Assembly (NCBI RefSeq): GCF_001039355.2 | Contig: NW_019775869.1 | Location: 443,268-507,267 of the forward strand | Direction: 5' to 3' | Source of the DNA: Lingula anatina | Taxonomy: Eukaryota; Brachiopoda; Lingulata; Lingulida; Lingulidae | Length of the DNA: 64,000 nucleotides | Part shown: positions 24,649-38,889 of the stretch, piece by piece | How positions within the stretch are numbered: the stretch's first letter is position 1 | Layout of the letters: each line of letters opens with the position of its first letter | Translations under genes and position numbers: made by a program | The notes under the pieces: model-generated | What the model was told of the DNA's origin: nothing | Databases searched by the model: none | What the model saw: the letters and a program-made list of their open reading frames with translations, nothing else

Positions 24649-25447
24649 TTTTAAATCCAAGTGAGAAAAAATTATCAAGTCACATACATTTTCAAAGTAT
24701 GTCCGATGTCAAAACAGGGGTCTTGTCATGGGTGTTCGCATGGGTTAGGGCACATTTTGAAGTCCGTCTAATCAGCAAACAGATACCTCTGGTTGTTATC
24801 CTTGTAGTGTATCCTTATGATGTAAGTTGTAAACTCCTTGTTTTTTATCATTTCAATACCAAATTAGTTCAAATAAAAGCATATCTAGAACAAAATTACA
24901 ACACAACAATATCATAAACTTTCAAAATCATGAATAGCATATCAAATCGAGGCTAAGTGCTTTGAAGACTCCAAACATAAAAGAGCCAAACAAGCACGAC
25001 AGGTGCTCGATTCACCTGTTTTTGTTTATAAATTTTCTTATTATTTCGTTGCACGGGATCTTTTATAATAATACACATATCTGATTAATAATAAGTAAAG
25101 TCCATTTCTACAGACGTGGTGGAAGCTGTTAACTTTTCTAAATTAATTTTGATAATTATAGTTATTTTTAATAAAGATATTTTTCAAAGAAGACGCCAAT
25201 AGGGCCGCCCAAACTAGGTTTGATGTACTTTATGCTGAAGATGACTGTTCTCTGCCCGACATTCGTCATCCATAACAAACCAGAACGATAATGCTGGTCA
25301 TGGCAGGAGTTAACGCGTTCCACTTTAAAGAATTATAGAACTCGAACTGATGATTAATGCTAATTTTTGTCTCGAACTGCCACAAATGCACAGAGCGGGT
25401 CTCAGCACGGTAAACAAAGATAAAAATTCTTGATTATTATGCTGAAG

Positions 25448-25501
<54 letters not shown>

Positions 25502-26857
25502 GAGAGGGTTGTATAACAAATTGTTATGGTTTTCATGAAAGAAAATTGTTTAATTATGTAACTTAGGCAAATGATACATGCATATACTGGTCCAAGGTAA
25601 TTCATATTAATTTTGTATTAAGAATTAAAACTTTCAGTGTGAAAATCGCTCCAGGGGAATTTATGCTTGGTTCAACAAATGTATAATACTATATTACTAG
25701 GAAATCACTCGGAACCCTCTCCTAATTGGACAAATAAAAATAAAGACTAGTAATTTAACTATAACCTGACCATTATTTAAGAAATGGATCATCACCAAAT
25801 TCAAATCATTTTCGAGCTAACTTATTTCTGACCTATCCTGAAAAAATCACCAAAATCCCTCCATAACTTAAGTTAGGCTGGTGACAGACAAATAGACAAA
25901 TGCAAGTAAAAATATAACCTACTTAATTAACAGAGGTAATAATGTGTTTAGTGGAAGAAACTTATTTTGAAGAGGATGCTTTTAATTGTATATTTTATTG
26001 GACTTCTTATACTGTTCCACAAACTTCTGTGACATGTAAGTATTAACATCAATACTCAAGCATTGTCCAGACATACTAGGTTTTATCTAGATTTCAATTG
26101 TGAAAGGTGTTTTAAAAAATCCATTTTAATCATATATTGTTTGCAACTGGATTGGATTTGTATACGTTCATAGTCACATAAAAAGTTTGTAAAAGTTTAA
26201 TACAAATGCTTAAAATTACTTTACTTTATAAATCACTGATATTTTCAATCTTAAAAAGACAATCAGACTGGTTGTTACCATTCACTACTGGTATCCATGC
26301 AGACATTAAAAGAACTGGTGCTACTGTAATCATTATTAATCAGTAGAAAATATACATTCACTAAGATCTTAAAAAAAGAAAACAGAAAGAAACAATTTTA
26401 ATACCAAAATACATAAAAGCTTACTTATTCTTCACCCCCTTATTATAAACTCCTGTTCCACTGACAGCTGATCTGGTAATAGATTCACCTCTTTTAAGAA
26501 AACTGAGGTCTCTTTTAGTGTCACTAACAGATGCATATGGGAAACATGCATTGATCTGTATAGGACTTTTAGTTTATAAAAATTTGGGTAGCCAGATTTA
26601 ATGTCCCTGGAAAGGTGAAAATTGGAAAAAAAAAGATTTGGATTTATTCAGTTAGTCCTAAATACATAGATGCTTGAATCCATTCATTCAGGACAAAGAA
26701 ACTGGTACAGGATTTGAATAACATCAGTTCACCGAGGGCATTTGAACTTCACTAGAGCAAGCTTGTAGCAGTCTTTGATTTGTTTGATTTTTTTCAAAGT
26801 AACATCTGAAAGCCATACAAATATGAGTCCAGGTGTTATAAGGTGTGGACGTCCAGT
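24649..26857. other. Upstream region of G alpha v and 3' UTR of GTPBP1
   Basis: No supportable coding sequence. The left part (24649 to about 25100) should contain the G alpha v promoter and 5' UTR. It carries a 51-base T run at 25450-25500. The right part is expected to be GTPBP1 3' UTR; a minus-strand AATAAA (TTTATT at 25994-25999) would give about 860 nt. Confidence 0.5.
25450..25500. repeat. Poly(T) tract, 51 bases
   Basis: Uninterrupted run of T (A on the minus strand). There is no recognisable retroposed body next to it on either side. The length is probably unreliable in the assembly. Confidence 0.9.
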
Positions 26858-29800
26858 CTATGTTATGGTAGATTTCTGTGTGCCAGCTGCTGCTTCTGCC
26901 CCAGTCACATGTCCAGCAGCTACTGTGGTTACACCTGTGTTGGCAGAACCAGGATCGGGAGCCCCAGTGGAGCCAGATCCTGATGCTGCTGGTTCTGCTG
27001 ATGCCGCAGATGGAACTGATGCTGCACCAGATAGTTCTGTTCCCCTGTGCCTAGATTTTCTATTTCTCTTGCTTGGTTTCTGTGGTTCATTTTGCGGCCT
27101 CATGTGGTGTCCACTTTCCATGGCCTTCTTTTGTGCCCTTGATGATCGCATATTCTGCGCTACTGCACTTACGTATGGGTAAAGCTTTACTATGGTTCCT
27201 ACTGCTTTTGTTCTGCCTTCTCTAAACACCATTCGCATATTCTGCCTAAGATATTCTGGATTTTTTATAAAACGAAACTTGACAGATGCTTTGTCACCAG
27301 TGCGTAAATGTTCTGTGCTCATTGAAATAATGCTGGCTGTCTGTCTCACACTCCCAACATGAACTGAAATGTTTAAAACATGTATAGTTATTAGCTTTCA
27401 CTGCAGCCAAATAATTGCATCAAAGTAGAATGACTGACTTTCTTTCACTTATTTACTTTTTTTTTTTTTTGCAAATTGCCAAACTGTAACTTGATCTATT
27501 TATGAATCAATGTTTCTTTCGTGTCAATATTTTATAAAATTGCAAACTGTAAAAGACCTACCCATAGCCTGATATTTGCAGCTTATTGTTGTGGGGTGGT
27601 GGAGCACAAGCACCTCGGACTCAAACTCCCAGCATGCAGTGGGATTAAGAGCAGGGGAAACCATGACCATCCCTTTGCGTATATAAGATCTCTTTATCTG
27701 TAAGAAAAAGACACAGGTATAAGAAAAATTTAAAATTTAATTGAATCTGATCAGAATTTCAGTCAATAGGACAAGTCACAAAATAAGTTACATTTAATTG
27801 CATTTATCTTTCAGCTTATGTTAACATTTGATACATTTAACAACTTAAAATTCTTCATTGTATCGTAATAGGTAACCAAATTATGACAAACACTTTGATT
27901 CTCATATTCTTCATTGTAAGAGTCGCTAACAAATGACAACATCCCTTTATGCTTCTACTGTTTTTACATACCTTCTTTAGAGCAAAAGATGCCGTTTGTC
28001 CTCCGCGCACCTCCTTCACTGGCATTCTTTTCCTGTGTATGCTCTTCACTGGCACAGGGATGAATTCTCCTAGCGAGTCTGGCCCCAGCAGCATGGTGTC
28101 ATTTAGGCGGATGACACCTTTCAGTGTTGTCCCTGAGACAACAGTGCCAACACCCTGAAGGGAGGAGATACATAGACTTATACTTGTATTTGATATGTCC
28201 TCCATATGTTGTTGATGGGACTTGTTGTTGTTGTTGTTTTAAATCAACTTTGTCATTCATTATGTTGCTGTATCAAAATCTAATGCTGCACATATATTCA
28301 TAATTTGGACAAAAAGATCCTTAAATTTAATAAAGAAACTATTCACTATGAAGAATCTTTAACCAAACTGTATGATATTGGCAAGAAAATAATCTCTCAC
28401 AATAAAATCATACCTGGATTAATCATTTGATATTTTTTGTACATGCACATTCAAACCTTTATGCAAAACACAAACATCTACTTAATTCACTCACAGGCAC
28501 AGAAAATGTGTCATCTATTTGAAACTCTGCTGGTTCATGCTCATTGAAGTGTATCCTTGGTGCTAGGAGATTTAAAAACATGCGGAGTAGCTGGAGATTT
28601 TCTCCTGTAACATTTGATACTTGAAATATGGGGCAGATTCTGCAAATAAATAATGAATATCTCTTATCAATACATGATATACATTTCTCTTGCATTGCTT
28701 TTTTTGGTAAAAATTCTATAAAGACGTGATTGTGATATGTTTAAATATTAATTTGCAACACAAGATTTTACTATTTAATACAAGTTACATTTGCTAAATC
28801 TTAATGTCATCAAGATATGAACTAAGAGTGATGCCAAAATCCTTTCTTCTTGAAATATTGATGAATTTTACCTTTCAGAGCTAAAATTCACAGCCGATGT
28901 GATTACATCATCCTCGGTCTGTACTAGCACTGGTATTTTTCTACAGCCTGGTGATTTAAGTACCCTTTGCAGCAGTTTCAGTGTGTCTTGGAGAACATTA
29001 GGAGGACACATATCTATTTTAGTTACAACCACAAACACGGGCACACTAAGGGCAAGAGCCAAGCCAAGGTGCTCTTTGGTCATCCCTACTATTCCTGCAT
29101 TAGCACCAATCTGGAACATTTAATTAAGGGAGAGTTTATGTTCTGATTTATCCAGTATACTATGCACTGGACTGGGAAATTAATAAAGTGGCAAATCAAT
29201 GTGATCAATGCCCACTATTTTCAATGGGTGTCAATGAGCCAATGGGTACTGGTTGCAAGCTTAGATTGTTGTTTTTATAACATAAATATATATTTTTTTC
29301 TTTTTGCTCATTTGAAAAAAAAGAATCTATTATCAAAATTACTTCAAAGTGAAAAGCAATTTATGGATGTAAAAACTAAGCACTTTACTCCCTCTCCATT
29401 TGGTATGTTACACAAGATAATTTTGACAAAATCATTTATTCTATACTATATTGTTCAATTCATTACAAAGAAATGCTTAACCTAGAAGCCTTACCATTAA
29501 CATGGAGAAATCAGGGGTGTGGCCTGTCATGCCAAATACTGTGGTCTTCAGGTATCTTTCATGGCCAGCTAAATCAATGAAGGTTATCACCTGTAAAGAG
29601 AGAAAAATGTATTATTTTAATATATAAATTTAACAACTTAACAGATTTATAAAATGTGAATTGAAACAAAAATATACCCTAGTAAACTGTTCTATGACAT
29701 GCATTCCCACAAACAGAATGCTTGCATCCATAATTGACTCAATTTTGCAAGACTCACCTTTGAAGACTCTTCACATATCTTGGTCCAGTCTAGATGGCCA

Positions 29801-32800
29801 TGGTCAGGCTTATTGACCACCTGTCCTGAACTGTCAAACCCCAAAATGTCATTCCCTACACTGCTCGTCCTGCCTGACTCCATTTCATGTTTGTGACGAA
29901 ACAGCTTGAGACGAGCAAAGCCACGCCCATTATCCAACTCCCCATGGGTCAGGACACCCAGCAGAGTACTCTTGCCTGCATCCACATTCCCAACCACTGC
30001 TATCCTACAAACAACAATCAATTCATTTTATTAGAATTTGTTATTAAACAGGTTATATAGGTTTTAAGTTACATAAATTTACAAAATTTATTTGCAAGCA
30101 TACACCAGTTTAAGTTGGTAAATGAAAACAGATTTTCTTTAACCATTACTAATAATTAATAGATTTCAAATTGAAATGAGACAATTTTTTTCATCAGTTA
30201 AACTGCAAGTTTTCTTGTTAGTAAATTCAAGACGCACAAAATGAATTTTTTAACCTCTATTCTTGAATCAAATCCTAAGGTGAACTGACCTCACTTCCAT
30301 AAAATCTCTTGACTCAGCTCGCTTTCTAATCAGAAATTCTGCAACTTGACCACACTTCTCACTTTTGAATCTTAGCTCCACACAGTCAGCATTGAGAGTA
30401 GCTGCCATGGTTTTTAGTGTTGCTATGGAAGCTTGCATGTCCTCTTCATTTAAGCCAGGGAGCTCACCCTCTATCAATGTTCACAGCCACATGATTAACA
30501 AGCAGTTTGGTTGACATTTGTGTGTGCATTAATGTGATATGTGAATAATTACATTAGTTGAACTCTCAGTTAAAACAGTTAATATGACGCTTTTAAGGAT
30601 AAGAAAACCACTTGCTAGTGATAGGTACACACCTCCAATACCAATTTCATAGATGGTCTCTCCCATTCCACCATAGACTCTTTCCCTTAAATGCTCCAGT
30701 AAGAGTTCATACACATCATCACTTGGGCTAACCAAAGCCATCTATTAAAAAAAAATTAAAGAAATTTATTAAGACAGATTTAACCAAGGTATGCATGACA
30801 TCAAAAGGATCAAAATTTATTTTTGCATGAATCACAACAAATTTCCAATGCAAGTTGAAAGCACTAAAATAATGTCAAAACTTCTAAAGATTCATATATT
30901 TCCAGTAACTGAATACCTCAATATAAATTCATCAACATGTAAATCTGTTAAAAAGACTAGGAAGCACACAATGTAGCTCTCGTAAAATCTTACTAAACAT
31001 CAAGTACAGTACATTACCATCAGAGCATTTAGAATTTTATGGAGGGGAGGGGGTGAATTTGCTGTACAAATGCAATAATGGTGCAGTTTTGTTATTTTTT
31101 AACCATGCTTCTTTGAGCACAGAAGTGTCTTTTTTTGATTTGAAAAGCATCTGTGATTTTATATGAGAAGAATGATGCAACACATGTCCAGCTATGGTAT
31201 CAATAAAATAATCAAGTTGTGATAGCATCAAGAGATTTATTCAAAGGTAATACCTTGGACATAAGTTTGGTCATTTCAGCTCCCATTTCTGCATCAACAC
31301 CAACATCCTCATCCTCATTTGTGAACAGACTCCCAGCCTGTGGTGGCCTCTCTGCTTTGCAACTGAGACCAGCTGCACCTGGTAAATGGCAATGTGAAGT
31401 GAAATGTCATCCTTCATTAAACAAAAACAATCTGCCATTCTTATCAGAAAAATAAATCACATAGAAAACTACATGTGGACAGTTGGTAACAAGAAATATA
31501 ATCTCAGAATATATTTCTTTCAAAACAATTTCTAATTTTTGTTTAGGAAAAACACTAAAATGTTCTTAAAAAGACAAAGAGACCAACTGCCTTATATTTA
31601 TGTTTTAACTCACTCCAAAAAGTCCTTCATAACCAGTCAAAATATATTAAAATCTTATCTATAACCTCTACAGATGCCAAATAACCTTTAACGTGTATTG
31701 CCCTTTATTTGATAATAATATATGCCAAGCTATCAATAGTCAAAATTAAAAAGAGATAATGAATATGAAAAACAAATGTACAAAACATGAAATAGATAAA
31801 ATGGGTATCATGGTCTATTGTTTAACATACATAAATTATAACATGCATACCGAATTACAGTACACACTCTGCACCCAAATATCCCATTGTGAATATATAT
31901 TCTTTACAACATGTAAATCATTCATATCAAGATCACATAAAAAGTTGACAAAGTTAAAAGAAAAGTCTATGTCTATCATGTTTTTTTTCTATTTTAGAAC
32001 AACAACAACAACAACAACAAATGAACAAAGTATTTAAAAGTCTGTCTGTTGTTTTTTTTTTCTGTTGATTTTGTCTTCTAAATCAATCGAAACTGCCCCC
32101 CCCCCAAAAAAAAATTTGTTTTGTTTTGACCACAGTTCTTCAACATACATTCAGTGTATTCAGTGACAGAACACCAGTAGAGTACTGATACACTTCAGTG
32201 ATTTCAGACAATGGCTAGCTTCAGATTTTGTCTGAACACAAATCGAATCAAAAGTCTTGCAAAAATCAATTGTCCACAATCAATGCTAATGGACACAGGA
32301 ACCAGAAAACTAAGTGTAGGTGACTGAATTCCATGTTGACTTCATTCCAAGGCTGTCCTGTCTGATCTGGACAGAGGACCAGTCATCGCCCATTGCCATT
32401 GGAACACTGTCATGGTTTGAGTGACATAAGTGGCAAGTTCCAGACAAAACCCATAGTGATTACATTGATTGAGGATACTAACCTGTATAAGTGTATTGCA
32501 GTGAGTGGAGGGCACATGTTACTGACAATAATAATTATGCAAGACTTTTGTATGAATAAGTATATGAAAACCATAGATATTTTTAAAAATGTACTCTTTT
32601 TTTTGCTAGTATATTTTAACCCCTTTCCATCATATTTCTTATGATTTCAAGGACAGTCTGGACTTTTTTGACAGATAAAAATAATTCCAACCAAACCAAT
32701 ACAAAAGAAGACAGTGCATCATGCTTCTTACTACCATGTAATACCTACTTATCTAAACTGGTAAATTGGTAAAACTTTATATTTACAAAAAAGTAAAGTG

Positions 32801-33440
32801 ATCAAAGTGTAAGATAATGATAACCACGAGAAGATCTATACACGGGGAAAAATAAGGACTACAATATCATAAAGATAACAATACATATATAACATGAACT
32901 ACATCATGCAAACTTATTTAACATGTGTCTATCAACTGCTTCATGTGCAATCATCATTACCAAAACATAGTTGTTATAAGCCATCAATGAATAATTCCAA
33001 AAATGTACTTACTGCCCAATATTTTTAATATTCTACTTTCGTTTCCTGATTGCATAAAAGAAGGAGAAAGAAATAACAAAATGGACTGATTATATCCAAA
33101 GAAATCCTTCTTACAATTCAGATCTGCAAAAATGTCTGCGATAAGCTAAAATGTGTAAAAATCTGAACAATTTTCAAATGTTTACGCCTTTAAAGGTAGT
33201 TTTTTGTAAGTCATTGTTTAGGTAGTCTGGACGTACTAATTTTTTTGTCAGTTTTATCAAATGTGATGGAAAAGTTGGACATGGATTAAGGGAATCAAAA
33301 CCACTTCAAAAGAATAATAAAAAGAATTGTTTGATGACAACTCTACCTGTTGGTGTTGGTGAAAGCGGTGTCACTGGGGAGAGGACTTCATCTGGTCCAT
33401 GTCCATTGCTGAGAAGGGGAACTTCTCTTGCTCCATTCAT
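26858..33440 (-). CDS. GTPBP1: GTP-binding protein 1, translational GTPase-like
   Basis: Eleven exons: 33347-33440, 31254-31378, 30633-30741, 30290-30470, 29758-30004, 29495-29590, 28872-29110, 28495-28639, 27972-28154, 27562-27697 and 26858-27363. They encode 686 aa (human about 669). GTPBP1 is an eEF1A-related GTPase linked to mRNA turnover and translation elongation. Visible: an N-terminal region with [15 protein letters not shown] and [11 protein letters not shown]1 GNVDAGKS at 175-182; G3 DLAGHE at about 258-263; G4 TKID at 314-317; then the two beta-barrel domains ([14 protein letters not shown] ... [25 protein letters not shown] ... [13 protein letters not shown]). The tail is basic, then rich in Ala, Ser and Gly. 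An in-frame TAG seven codons upstream of the ATG at 33440 supports the start. It is head to head with JOSD1. Confidence 0.95.
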
Positions 33441-34668
33441 TTTCTTTCTTTTTTTTTTCTATTTCAGATATTTTTTTTATTTTGTCAACCCTGTTTTACA
33501 CAGCACTCTTTTGTCTGTGCATTTGGTGCTGGAAGTTCAAATACACAGCAACCCACGTTACACTGCGGTGAAATCACGGCTGTGGAATCAGCTGATTATA
33601 TCTTATTTACTTAATTGCAAGATGCAACCTTAGATGCGATGGCTATCCTATGCAAAACAGAATTAAAGTATATGAAACATGTCTACACTTTCCACGGTCT
33701 ACTTCTTAGGTACTGGGTCTTGCAACAGTATATCACCGGCTGCAAAAATTTAATCCAATGAAAACGTCCAAGTTTAAATCACTGCTTAGGCATCTGTCGG
33801 CATCTGGAACACTGTAGTCTATAAATCTGTGCGATCTTGTAAGATTATTTATGTACCAAGGCAGTTATAAACTAAAATAGATTCTGACGCAAGTATAAGA
33901 AATGCAATCGCAACTTAGCTTTTAGATGAAATCGAATATTTGGGACCGTGCAGAGTTTGTTTCACCACCATGTCATCACTTCTCTCTCTGCGCTTCATCC
34001 GCTGCGCACGTCGCTTAAGTTAAAGCTTTTACTAAATAAATATATTATAATCATGGCATAGAAATATCCTTATACGGTTTGTGTAACAATTAAGATAAAA
34101 ACTATTGCCATTTTGCATTCTTAGACTCAGGGTAGCATATTTAATGGTATCTTTTTTGTGGATTTTTATTTGATACAAGCAGTCATATTTACACGGTTGT
34201 GATGACGTTTTCCGCAACAAGGTGGGCTGGGATTTGTTGCCGAGTATACACTGAAACATTTTACACAAAATCCTGCCGCCAACTTTGGAGTGCGTAATAT
34301 TGCCATTACATCCATGTGTATCTCAAGACAGATGAGCAGAAAATAGTCACATTATGTAATTTAAATTTGTGTTTAATATGCCGTCGACAGCAGCTCTTCC
34401 TATGTTGTTTCTTCCAGGCATCAATGATCAATCAAGTGAATGACTTCAGTTCCCTTTGAAGGCTTTTGCTTTCTCGATTCATGAGCACTGCAACAGGACA
34501 AGAGGATTTTAAGTCTTTAATACTGTATGTGTTGTTATCAGTTATGCCAAGCACAGATGGACGTACAAAACTGCATCTTATATACATGTAAATCACTATG
34601 ATACCCATAGCCAAGTCAAAGGTGACTTTGTCAGGAACTGTGTGATAGATTTGGGCATGGGAGCCAGG
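33441..34668. promoter_or_regulatory. Divergent promoter region GTPBP1 / JOSD1
   Basis: There are 1228 bp between the two start codons. The stretch around 33955-34020 is pyrimidine-rich, then CpG-containing (CTGCGCACGTCGC), unlike the AT-rich flanks, and is the best promoter candidate. No TATA box stands out. The open frame on the plus strand at 33331-33633 is antisense to GTPBP1 exon 1. Confidence 0.45.
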
Positions 34669-37331
34669 ATGTCATGTGTAAAGAAAGACAAAAATATCAA
34701 AAACACCAACAAAGTTAGCATAGAGCCGAATGGTGGGATTTACCATGAAAAACAGATAAAGGAGATGTGTGCACTGCATGCATTGAATAACTTGTTCCAA
34801 GATAAAAAGGCTTTTACAAAGCAGTCTCTGGATGATATTTGTACCAGGTAAATTGAATTAAATAATTTAAAGTTAATGTACTCATCACACGTTTTCACCA
34901 CCCCCCCCCCCCATAGTCATTTGTATAATATTTTTATAATTTCTTCTTTCGTAATTTCAAATTCAGACCTTAAAGATGATAAAACCCTTTAAATAAAATA
35001 TGAAAACAACATCTGTAATATACAAGGGACAGAACCACAATAAAAAACACCTCACCTGGTGAAAACCAGAGATGGCAGATGTCAGTCTATTTGACTGGCC
35101 ACTCATTTAAAACTTAAGTATTACATTGAAAATGGAAGAAGACAGACCCCAGCGCAGGGATGGGTCAAGTAATAATTTGTGAGTACGAGACATTTGCTCT
35201 ATACCCTAGGAAATTTCATTTTGGTATAAGGAACTCTCATGGAGGGCACCTTTAATTTCCCATTTTTTTTTTTTTACACTTCATTGTATCAGTTTTTTTA
35301 AAGAAGGAATATGAACTTTAGCTGTCAACTGCTTTTTGACAAGTTCATGTCTTAGTCACCCTCTTCAGAAATGAAAATATTGAAAGTACTGTACTCGCAA
35401 GGGTTGCTACAGTGGTTTAACTTTATCCTAAATGGGTTTTGTGCATTTCAGATAATGCATTCCTTTTTGTCATATGTTTCTTTGTTGTTTATGATATGAT
35501 ATGATGAAGAATTATATGCTATGAAATATAATGTAGATCTTAACAAGATATTTGCATTATTAATTAGTAGGCCATCATTTTAACATGGGCCACACCATGT
35601 TTACTTACAAGTTTTTTATTGTTAGCTTTGATGATATAAAATGTTTTAAAAGAAGCACTGGTCCCAGTATCCCTGGTTATGTACACTTGATTGTAAAATG
35701 AAAATTTAATTTTACTGGTATTTAGTCTTTAGAAGTAAATTAAATTTACAATACTATTGTGTAAAAAAATTAAAATCAAGTTCTCAGTATTAGAAATTTT
35801 GTAATGCAAGGAGAAGATGCCTCTCTTGTAAGAAGACATACTTAAATGCACAAACACATTGAATTTTGTCATTATTTTTTAGTGTTTCTCGAACTTTACT
35901 GTAGTCTCTTGTGGTAAACTGAAGTATGATTTCTGTTCCTGAAAACATGCAATCTTTTCATTAACTGTAAATACAGCATTTGCAGCAAGCCAGATGTCAT
36001 GGGGCTTCTAAGTTTTATATTGATCATTTTAACTACCGGTAGAATATTATTCTTTTTCTCTTTCACAGATTATCATCTTTTGTTTTCATTCACCCATTAT
36101 TTAATATTGTTCATTCATGTGTATATTCAATGTGGTATCTATATAGATATTTAGCAATTTGTTTTGCAATTCATTCACTCCATAGTGAATTTCAGCCATA
36201 ACCTGGATTTCATATTTTATTTGATGTCAAATATGCCACTTTTATTCATATAATCTATTCGTGTTTGTGTTTTCTCTTTGCAGGCTCTCCCCAGGGTATT
36301 TCTTGAATCCTCACAAGAGTGTGCTTGGCTTTGGCAACTATGATGTAAATGTAATCATGGCAGCTATACAAACCAAGAACTGTGAAACCATATGGTTTGA
36401 TAAGAGGAAGTAAGTGATGCTGCAGACTGAGTGCTGTGGTCATGTTACTTTTTTTGTGTGTTTGCTAAAGCTAATATTTCAGTAAAAAAGAAATGGTATT
36501 TTGTCTGCTTTGATGTAAAATATAGCCTGCATTCCTAAATGTTTTTAGATTGTAATGTCTATATATTCAGTCCAGGTGCTGTATTGGATAACCTGCATTT
36601 GCTATTTACACATCTGTTTTGTGGGTTATGAATAACCTAATGCCAGGGTGCAAAGGTTGGCATTTTGTCTGACAGTATGTCATTTTTCCATGTTAACCAG
36701 GTGTACAGGTGTATGTGTGCATGTAACTCCCTGGTTGAACAAACTACCTGAGCAAAATATGTAATTTGGTGGGTCATAATATAAAAAAAAAAAAGAGTGT
36801 AACCGAATGCAAAGAATAACCTTATTTGTTTGTGATTCCAGAGATATAGGCAGTTTAAACTTTGACAAAATATTAGGGTTTATTCTGAACATCCCAACAG
36901 ACTACAAATGGGGGTTTCTCAGACTCCCCATCCACAGAAAACACTGGATAAGTATGAGAAAAATTGGTGAGGTATATTACAATTTGGATTCCAAGCTTGA
37001 TGCCCCAGAGGTTATTGGAACCTCGCTGGATTTACAGACTTACCTGAAGGAACAGATGGAGAGTAAAGATAAAGAACTACTACTAGTTGTTACCAGTGAT
37101 GTTGACAGGGAAGAAAGTTGGAGAATGCCAGAAATACCAAAGGGACAAGAAAAATCAGAGGAAATGAATGCAAATGACACTGATGCAAATTCAAACAGGG
37201 AGAAATGTACAGTTGGAAGTGGTGATGAGAGTCAGTGTACTGATATTGTGACTCAGCAGGGAGATAAAGGTGATGTGTTGAATGATCAAAGTACTGTGAA
37301 TGAAAATGGTGTTCTTTTTAAATATGTCTGA
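34669..37331 (+). CDS. JOSD1: Josephin-domain deubiquitinase, JOSD1 type, with extended C-terminus
   Basis: Three exons: 34669-34847, 36284-36409 and 36842-37331, encoding 264 aa (human JOSD1 202). Josephins are Cys proteases that cleave ubiquitin; JOSD1 acts at the plasma membrane. Visible: the MSCV start shared with JOSD1; [18 protein letters not shown] with catalytic C34 and the upstream Gln; [15 protein letters not shown]; catalytic H136 in HRKHWIS; and N149/D151 in YNLDSKL. The domain ends at ELLLVV...SWR, where human JOSD1 nearly stops. Here about 70 more residues follow, acidic and rich in Ser, Asn and Gln. An upstream in-frame ATG at 34642 is possible, but conservation favours 34669. 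A poly(A) candidate is at 38500-38505. Its head-to-head neighbour is GTPBP1. Confidence 0.94.
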
Positions 37332-38889
37332 TTGTTTTGCTTGATCTTCACAAAAGAAGAACCACCCATTTTCAACATCATCATCATCACCACTATGATA
37401 GTCATGGTAATGTTTTTTTTTAATTGGGGGGGGGGGGTAATTTTTTATATATATATAGTCACATTCAAAACAGGTCTTACTTAACTCTGAAATAGTCCTA
37501 TGTTAGCATGCCAAGGATGTACACATTTAGAAAGTTTGAAACCACTGGAAACACCAGTAGACTATTTCCTGTCCAAGTTAAACGTGCTGATTGCAGTTAG
37601 TTTATATAGTAAATGTGTTAGTGAATGGGAACTGTGCAATGTTAGCTGTCATTGGTAAGCATTTTGTATGTTTGCAGCCAAAGTCAGTTGTCACAATCAG
37701 CTGTCAACAGAGAGCTGACATATTTAAATGCATGCACATCTTGATTAATTTAGTGAAAAACACAGTTATGAAATTACAATATACCTCTTTATCAAAGTTA
37801 ATATCTATGAAATTTATTAAACAACATTGCTACAAAAATCTGGCAAAAAATTGTCTGATGCCTCAGACATACACTAAAAGTTCTGATAATGAATGTTTGT
37901 TACTGTGCTGATGTTTATATATAAGAAATGTGCACTTATTACAATGTATTATTCATGATAAAACAACAACCAAATACTTTTTAACTGTGTCAGTAAAAAT
38001 TTCTTTTAAAAAATGGTAGCTTTTTGTAAACTTTTAACAGGAAAATGTCAAATACATTGTATCCATTAGTTTTACTTAGTGAACATAATGAAATACCTTT
38101 TATTTGAGGACTCATGTGTATGTAGTAGCTGAAGCTTAATTTTATGTATATTTGTCAGCCACTGCATATAATATATGTATTTATTAATGCAACAAAGTAT
38201 TTTTACAATTATAATAAAAATAATATGTTTAAGCATTAGGGAAAGTGGCACATGCCATATACTTGCAATGCATCAAGTTCAGATACATGTATAAACTGAT
38301 GTTTGTATCACAGTGTAATCAGTCTCTGTGTAGTTATGTACTTACGCTTATTAATACAAAATTAGTAATATTTACTGGCAATATGTTCCTAAGTATTTTA
38401 TATGAGCAGTACATGTATGCTAGCTGCATATGGTTACATTTTCAGTACAGCTTAGAAATGGCAAATTGTCTCATTTCTCTGTGATACACAAACCAAACAA
38501 ATAAAAATTTTTGAAAGTGCTCATTTTCTCTTACATGTTCATTTTTCTCCCTTGAATTACTAAGCAATGCTTTGTTGATTAAACTGTTATGAAACCAGCA
38601 TTGTGGTCAGATTTGGTCAGAATTTAACCCAAATCCTCTTTGATTTTTACAGCCTCAAAGAGCCTTTGTGAGTCACAATTTGATAAAGATTACATGTTCA
38701 GAATTCTAGCATTCTTTGCACAGTCCAATCCATCTCAATTTCAGAGATGAAACTTCCATAAGAGTGAAAAAGTCTGAAAATATGGCGCAAGTCCAGGGGG
38801 CGCCCTGCATAGATCTCAAAAAATAATATTTTTGGCTCCCAAAAAGTCGAAAATCTGCTGATAGAAAATTCTTATTACTGCAATTTGAA

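Noticed and set aside
25325-25605. Poly-lysine-containing open frames
   Set aside because: They are translations of the 51-base T run and have no other support.
26775-27182. 135-codon open frame on the plus strand
   Set aside because: It is antisense to the last coding exon of GTPBP1, and its Ala/Pro-rich peptide mirrors the GTPBP1 Ala/Ser/Gly tail codons.
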